Below, one piece after another: positions 60,240 through 64,000 of a DNA stretch of 64,000 bases. The translations under genes were made by a program, and so were the position numbers. Under the pieces are notes generated by a model. The model saw nothing but the letters and a program-made list of their open reading frames with translations, made no database searches and was not told the origin of the DNA. This DNA is from Spirochaetales bacterium (GTDB taxonomy: Bacteria; Spirochaetota; Leptospiria; Leptospirales; Leptonemataceae), in NCBI GenBank assembly GCA_024233935.1, contig JACKOY010000004.1, positions 62,001 to 126,000 of the forward strand. The letters are read 5' to 3'. Within the stretch, counting starts at the first letter, position 1; each line of letters begins with the position of its first letter.

Positions 60240-60731
60240 ATGGGCTCTCAAAGATTTTCTCAGGCAGGGCGACCCAGGCGGCCGCCTCTACCCCGTTGCA
60301 AGGTGCTGGTTCCCTTCCGGCACATGGAAGTGCTCCATCGGGCGCTGGAAACCTATGATTTGCAGTCGGTGGCGCGCTTTTTGCCGCGCCTGATTCGTCT
60401 GGCAAAGCGCCATCCGCATCTTCTGCCATACCGGGATCAGTACACGACTTTCTATCAGGCGGATAATCAGGATTTGCAGGAGGTGAATTTTTGTCCGACG
60501 GGGCCGCAGTGGGCAGAGTTCAAGCTGATTGCGAGGGGTTGCAGTGTATCGAATTGCTACTTGTTCGTTCACCTGATGCTTCTGGACGCAAACCGGCCTC
60601 CCTCCGACACCTCGAGCCACGAAGTTTCGCATCCATCCCGGTTAGAACTCAAGGAAAAGTCGTCTTTTTACGGCCTGGACTTCCGGAGACGACTTCTTTT
60701 CGAGTGGAGCAAAGGGCCGCTGACCCTCTGA
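60240..60731 (+). CDS. DUF1564 family protein (copy 2)
   Basis: A 163-residue protein from ATG 60240 with the DUF1564 pattern: CKVLVPFRHMEVLHRALE, FLPRLIRLAKRHPHLLP, TTFYQADNQDLQEVNFCP and a C-terminal GCSVSNCYLFVHLMLLD. It aligns with the copy at 9013 from the LVP motif to the LD end, sharing YQAD and the spacing of the C-terminal helix. The first 25 residues are low in order and the start is uncertain. Function unknown; the family is Leptospira-expanded. Confidence 0.74.
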   Translation: MGSQRFSQAGRPRRPPLPRCKVLVPFRHMEVLHRALETYDLQSVARFLPRLIRLAKRHPHLLPYRDQYTTFYQADNQDLQEVNFCPTGPQWAEFKLIARGCSVSNCYLFVHLMLLDANRPPSDTSSHEVSHPSRLELKEKSSFYGLDFRRRLLFEWSKGPLTL

Positions 60732-60787
60732 CCACAAAACAACCCCGATCTGCCCCCAAACCCCCGGCGGAGCCATGGCCAGGGGTT

Positions 60788-61036
60788 TCAGGAGTTCTTT
60801 TTGGCTTTAGTACGACTACCCCGACCTGACTTCCGTGCCGGTTCTTGTTCCTCCTGGGATTGATCGTCTTCGCTTTTGCCCGTGAGGCTCTTGCGGAATT
60901 CCGTAATGCCGGAACCGAGATCACGCGCAAGTTGAGGCAGCTTGCGCGAACCGAAGAGCAACAAGGCGAGCAAGACCACCAGCCCGATCTCCCAAACACT
61001 CATGCCGGGCAAGCCCGGTATCAAAAGAAGCTTCAT
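60788..61036 (-). CDS. tatA: TatA twin-arginine translocation subunit
   Basis: An AAGGAGG site precedes ATG 61036, so the 82-residue product has an N-terminal tail of 11 residues (MKLLLIPGLPG) before the usual start MSVWEIGLVVLLALLLFGS. Then come the TatA hinge and amphipathic helix (RKLPQLARDLGSGITEFRKSL) and an acidic/basic tail. TatA forms the export pore for folded proteins with twin-arginine signals, including molybdoenzymes. It sits right after mobA, which suits that role. ATG 61003 is an alternative start. Confidence 0.9.
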   Translation of the reverse strand: MKLLLIPGLPGMSVWEIGLVVLLALLLFGSRKLPQLARDLGSGITEFRKSLTGKSEDDQSQEEQEPARKSGRGSRTKAKKNS

Positions 61037-61054
61037 TGTGTCCTCCTTGCAGAC

Positions 61055-61684
61055 TCATTCTCGCCGGTGCTGGTATGTCTGCAAGCCTTCTGTTCCGGAG
61101 GAAAGCCCGTCCTGCAGGGCCGCAGGGTCGTTCTTGCTGTGCAGTTTGTGCCTCTGGTCCGGAGGTATGGGAATGCGGAGTACGTTTTCTCCGAGCAGAA
61201 TTGCTTTCGGAGCCCTGTATTTCATCAGGCGATCCAGAACAAGTCTGCCGTAGATAGCGCAGAGCGGTTCCGGGGGTTCCGTATTGAAAGCGATTGCGTG
61301 TATGCCTCTTTGGCGCGGGCTGAGTTGCGCGTATGCGGCCAGAAGCGGGCTCAAAAGGTCCCGGTCCAGGTCTGGCATGTCGCAGGCGAGCATCAGGAGG
61401 TCGCAATCCGGCCGCCTGGCATGGGCGGCTGCAAAACCACTCAGGGGTCCGCCCCCTTCGACTTCCCGGTCTACGACGAAATTCTCGGGCCCGAGTAGAG
61501 CTCCGTAGCGGGCGAGTTGCGCTTCGCGCACCGACACGATGGCGTCCAGCCCGCAATCCCGAAGCAGACTCAACGCTCGACCGGCCCAGGTGGTAACTCC
61601 TTCGGGTCCCGGAAATAGTCCTTTGTCCCGGCCCATTCGACGGCTGTGTCCGCCACACAAGACCACGCCTACGAGCCCCGGCAT
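61055..61684 (-). CDS. mobA: Molybdenum cofactor guanylyltransferase MobA
   Basis: From ATG 61684 the product is 209 residues. The nucleotide-binding start is LVGVVLCGGHSRRMGRDKG with the GG-x-S-R-R-M-G-x-D-K motif, followed by the GGPLSGFAAA loop and a CDMPDL metal-binding motif. It attaches GMP to molybdopterin to make MGD. The gene starts 1 bp after moaD ends. It is the last cofactor gene, with tatA 18 bp downstream. Confidence 0.9.
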   Translation of the reverse strand: MPGLVGVVLCGGHSRRMGRDKGLFPGPEGVTTWAGRALSLLRDCGLDAIVSVREAQLARYGALLGPENFVVDREVEGGGPLSGFAAAHARRPDCDLLMLACDMPDLDRDLLSPLLAAYAQLSPRQRGIHAIAFNTEPPEPLCAIYGRLVLDRLMKYRAPKAILLGENVLRIPIPPDQRHKLHSKNDPAALQDGLSSGTEGLQTYQHRRE

Positions 61685-61685
61685 T

Positions 61686-61925
61686 CTAACCCCCGCTGGA
61701 CGGCGGGAAGACCAGTATGCGTGCCTGGGGGTAAAGCCTGCAGTCATCGCTGATCAATTCATCTCCAATCGCAAATCGGCAGCATTCTAACAGCTCCCGG
61801 GCATTCTTGTTGCGGCGAACCAGTTCCTCTCGTAGATCGGCGGCCCGTTCGCAGGCCGTCTCGATTTCCAATTCGGACTCGTAGTAGTCCTTGAGGTTGC
61901 CAAACATCTGCAACGTGAGCCGCAT
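61686..61925 (-). CDS. moaD: Molybdopterin synthase small subunit MoaD
   Basis: ATG 61925 has GGAGG five bases upstream; product 79 residues. It has a ubiquitin-like fold pattern (MRLTLQMFGNLKDYYE) and ends in VFPPSSGG with the diglycine that is adenylated and thiocarboxylated to carry sulfur for molybdopterin. It overlaps nothing and starts 1 bp before moaA ends in the same strand order. The partner MoaE is not in the window. Confidence 0.84.
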   Translation of the reverse strand: MRLTLQMFGNLKDYYESELEIETACERAADLREELVRRNKNARELLECCRFAIGDELISDDCRLYPQARILVFPPSSGG

Positions 61926-61926
61926 A

Positions 61927-62901
61927 TCATCCTCCAATCGAGCGCATGGAAAGAGCGCTGCCCGTAAAGCGCTGCGGTTGCTTTTCTTCGAGTGCCCCTT
62001 TGAGCGTAGCGATCAGCGCGTGCTTATCGTCCGGCACGGTGTAGCCGATAGCGGAACTCAAGCATCCGAACAGACGCCCTTCATGATCCAAACGCAATCG
62101 GTCGCAATCCGAGCAAAACGGCGCTGAGTGATTTGCGATAATACCGAAACGGCGTCCATCCCCGGTTTCGAAAAGCGTGGCCGTGGCCGAAGGTTGTCGT
62201 TCCAATCGTCGCACCGTGAAGCGTTCGCAAATCCTTGCCAGGATTTCAGCCTCGCTGAAAAAGAACTGTTCGTGATTGGTTTGTAAGGGGCCCATCTTCA
62301 TCAGCTCCAGAAAGCGCACTTCGATGCCCGCCGCGGCGAACTGCTCAAACACAGGCAGGACCTGACAATCGTTGAGCCCCCGCATGATGGTGGCATTGAT
62401 CTTGAGCGGCAAGGCAAGGCCCCGCGCCCGATCGATAGCGCCGAGCACACGATCCAGGCCACCGCGTCCCGTCACGCGCTCAAAAACTGCCGGCTCAATC
62501 GCATCAACCGATACGTTCAGGTCGGTCAGGCCGGCCGCCTTCAAGGCCTCCAGCTGACTCTCCAGCAGAAATCCGTTGGTCGTGAGGCATATGCGGCTCA
62601 AACCCAGGGCGGCCAACCCCGCGACCAGGCTTGCCAGCTGGGCATAGAGCGTGGGCTCGCCGCCGGTCAGCCGTACCGTGTGAAGCGGAGTGACCTCAAG
62701 CAGGCGCTCCACCAGACGCAGATAGAAATCGGCCGGTCGGCGGGTAATCGGAACCGGTTCTTTGCCGGGGGAACTTTCCGGGTCGCAGTAGCGGCACGCA
62801 AAATTGCACACCGGGGTCAGGCTCAAGCGCAAAGTCCGGAAACTCCGACCCTGTCGATCGAAAGGGGGCCGCACAAGCTCTGGATCACGGGCCCCTACCA
62901 C
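61927..62901 (-). CDS. moaA: GTP 3',8-cyclase MoaA
   Basis: A 324-residue radical SAM enzyme. The first 4Fe-4S motif is CNFACRYC near residue 31, then RLTGGEPTLY and the SAM-binding LTTNGFLL. The C-terminal GTP-binding 4Fe-4S motif is CSDCDRLRLDHEGRLFGC, and the protein ends in SIGG, the conserved double glycine. It makes 3',8-cyclo-GTP, the first step of molybdopterin synthesis. It overlaps moeA by 7 bp. MoaC is absent from this window. Confidence 0.94.
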   Translation of the reverse strand: MVGARDPELVRPPFDRQGRSFRTLRLSLTPVCNFACRYCDPESSPGKEPVPITRRPADFYLRLVERLLEVTPLHTVRLTGGEPTLYAQLASLVAGLAALGLSRICLTTNGFLLESQLEALKAAGLTDLNVSVDAIEPAVFERVTGRGGLDRVLGAIDRARGLALPLKINATIMRGLNDCQVLPVFEQFAAAGIEVRFLELMKMGPLQTNHEQFFFSEAEILARICERFTVRRLERQPSATATLFETGDGRRFGIIANHSAPFCSDCDRLRLDHEGRLFGCLSSAIGYTVPDDKHALIATLKGALEEKQPQRFTGSALSMRSIGG

Positions 62902-64000
62902 GCGAAGTACTCCACAAGCTCGCCGTCACTCAGGCTTTCCCGGTTGGCGGGATGACGTCCGAGTCCGGTTGAGGCCAGACAGGCCCTGATGTCACCGCTA
63001 CCGTTGTGCTGCATGCCTTCGATCATTGTCCCTTCGGGTCCGGTCCATACACGGGCCGGAAAGAAATCCGCGCGACCACTGGAGCTGCGATTTCGGTCTC
63101 CGCGCAGCGGTAGAAAGAGCGACGGGCGCGGCTTCAGGGATTCAAAACTTCGGACCAGTGGCTCCACCAGCAGACGAAACGTGGCCTGAACTGAGTACGG
63201 ATTGCCCGGCAGCCCGAAAACAAATACGCCCTCGCTATCGTGCCGGCCGAACCAGACCGGTTTTCCGGGCTTCATTCGGACCCCGTGAAAGACCTTGCGT
63301 ACGCCGGCCTGTTCGAGAGCAGCGCCGACCAGATCCCGGCTGCCCTTTGACACTCCGCCTGTCAGGATCAACACGTCACTGGTCCGCAGCATCGTCGCAA
63401 TTGCTGCTTCGAGTTGCTCTGGCGTGTCCCGAACGTGAACGGAGCTGCCCTGGATTCCCAATGCCGAGAGCATATAAAGCAGAGCCGGTGCGTTTGAGTT
63501 ACGGATTTCGACCGGTCCGGGCGTTTCATCGACAGGGATAACTTCGTCTCCCGTGGAGATGATGCTGACCCGCGGCCGGACGTAGACCTCTGGTTGCGCG
63601 ACGCCGACGCTGGCCAGAACCGATATCACCGCGTGATCTACAAGCTGTCCCTTTTCAAGCAGCAGTTCGCCACCCCGTGCGTCTTCACCACGACGGGCCA
63701 CATTTTGCCAGGCTTTTACGTCGTGGCATTCAAAATGTACCCGCCCGTTTCCGTCTGAGCGGCTGTCTTCGACCCGGATCACGGCATTGGCGCCTTCCGG
63801 CACTGCCGCGCCGGTCGTAATCTCCACACAATCGCTATCGATCTTACCCTTCCAGACCCGGCCGGCAAGCACGGTTCCCCGCACCCGGTACTCGATTCCG
63901 GGTCGAAAGGTTTCTGCGCGCAGCGCAAACCCGTCCATGGTCGCACGTTCGAACGGCGGATAGTCGCGATCCGCCACTATCGAGTTTGCCAGCACACGAT
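62895..64000 (-). CDS. moeA: Molybdopterin molybdenumtransferase MoeA (5' end outside window)
   Basis: The frame is open to the window edge and reads RVLANSIVADRDYPPFERATMDGFAL, the conserved stretch near residue 40-60 of MoeA, so the first forty or so codons are missing. Further motifs are GAAVPEGANAVIRVED, the MPT-binding STGDEV and GDEVIP region, ILTGGVSKGSRDLV and FGLPGNPYSVQATF. It inserts molybdate into adenylylated molybdopterin. The motif MDGFA and the SKG loop look intact. The gene leads the moeA-moaA-moaD-mobA series. Confidence 0.93.
   Translation of the reverse strand, partial: RVLANSIVADRDYPPFERATMDGFALRAETFRPGIEYRVRGTVLAGRVWKGKIDSDCVEITTGAAVPEGANAVIRVEDSRSDGNGRVHFECHDVKAWQNVARRGEDARGGELLLEKGQLVDHAVISVLASVGVAQPEVYVRPRVSIISTGDEVIPVDETPGPVEIRNSNAPALLYMLSALGIQGSSVHVRDTPEQLEAAIATMLRTSDVLILTGGVSKGSRDLVGAALEQAGVRKVFHGVRMKPGKPVWFGRHDSEGVFVFGLPGNPYSVQATFRLLVEPLVRSFESLKPRPSLFLPLRGDRNRSSSGRADFFPARVWTGPEGTMIEGMQHNGSGDIRACLASTGLGRHPANRESLSDGELVEYFAW

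Overview
The window looks like a chromosomal segment from a spirochaete of the order Leptospirales (Leptospira/Leptonema/Turneriella side). The evidence is two copies of the Leptospira-expanded DUF1564 family, a DUF1318 lipoprotein, a tmRNA whose tag reads ANNEMALAA (close to the Leptospira tag as I recall it), many lipoproteins with loose spirochaetal lipoboxes, and a GC-rich (high-fifties percent by eye) base composition. No phage, insertion sequence or CRISPR array is visible. The gene content is that of a free-living, respiring, metal-managing bacterium. The assignment is inference; a 16S or marker-gene tree would settle it.

Layout. 1-570: the 5' part of a TetR gene with two tandem 18-bp dyads, then a DUF971 gene. 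900-3800: surface lipoproteins, an intact beta-propeller gene and a frameshifted remnant of a paralogue in opposite orientation. 3800-8700: a zinc-type uptake operon (His-rich exported protein, lipoprotein, outer-membrane barrel, ZnuA, ZnuC, ZnuB). 8790-9950: tRNA-Arg, a DUF1564 gene and ssrA. 10-14 kb: a DUF218 protein, an alpha/beta hydrolase and a GAF-GAF sigma-54 activator. 14-26.2 kb: a three-gene minus-strand operon of an AsmA/YdbH-like protein, a DUF1318 lipoprotein and a 2792-residue lipoprotein with TolB-like, TPR and two degenerate CHAT-like regions; this is the best candidate for an undescribed system. 26.3-34.7 kb: HATPase-HDOD, PrsW-PilZ, a repeat-stalk surface protein, a response regulator, an MFS carrier, a short-chain reductase and a LEA14-like lipoprotein.

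34.6-39.2 kb: a bifunctional penicillin-binding protein and an alkaline-phosphatase-superfamily membrane enzyme. 39.2-44.8 kb: a norCBQD nitric oxide reductase operon preceded by a perfect FNR/HcpR-type site and a divergent Crp/FNR regulator; NorC carries an extra c-type haem domain. 44.8-51.6 kb: YgjV-like protein, a sensor/receiver hybrid with a double cNMP-binding protein, an Hsp31-like protein, small membrane and DUF4399 proteins, and a nucleotidyltransferase-like protein. 51.7-56.1 kb: a metal and oxidative stress block (MerR regulator, copper-type P-ATPase, Dps, ZIP transporter). 56.2-60.7 kb: SUKH-like protein, UbiE-like methyltransferase, an outer-membrane barrel, small lipoprotein, secreted protein and a second DUF1564 gene. 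60.8-64 kb: tatA with molybdenum cofactor genes (moeA-moaA-moaD-mobA), moeA running off the end.

How it fits together: the zinc ABC operon, ZIP carrier, copper ATPase and Dps form a metal-handling set; the nor operon with its regulator detoxifies or respires nitric oxide; the molybdenum cofactor genes next to tatA suit the export of folded molybdoenzymes; and the AsmA/DUF1318/giant lipoprotein operon, the PBP and the LtaS-like enzyme serve the cell envelope.
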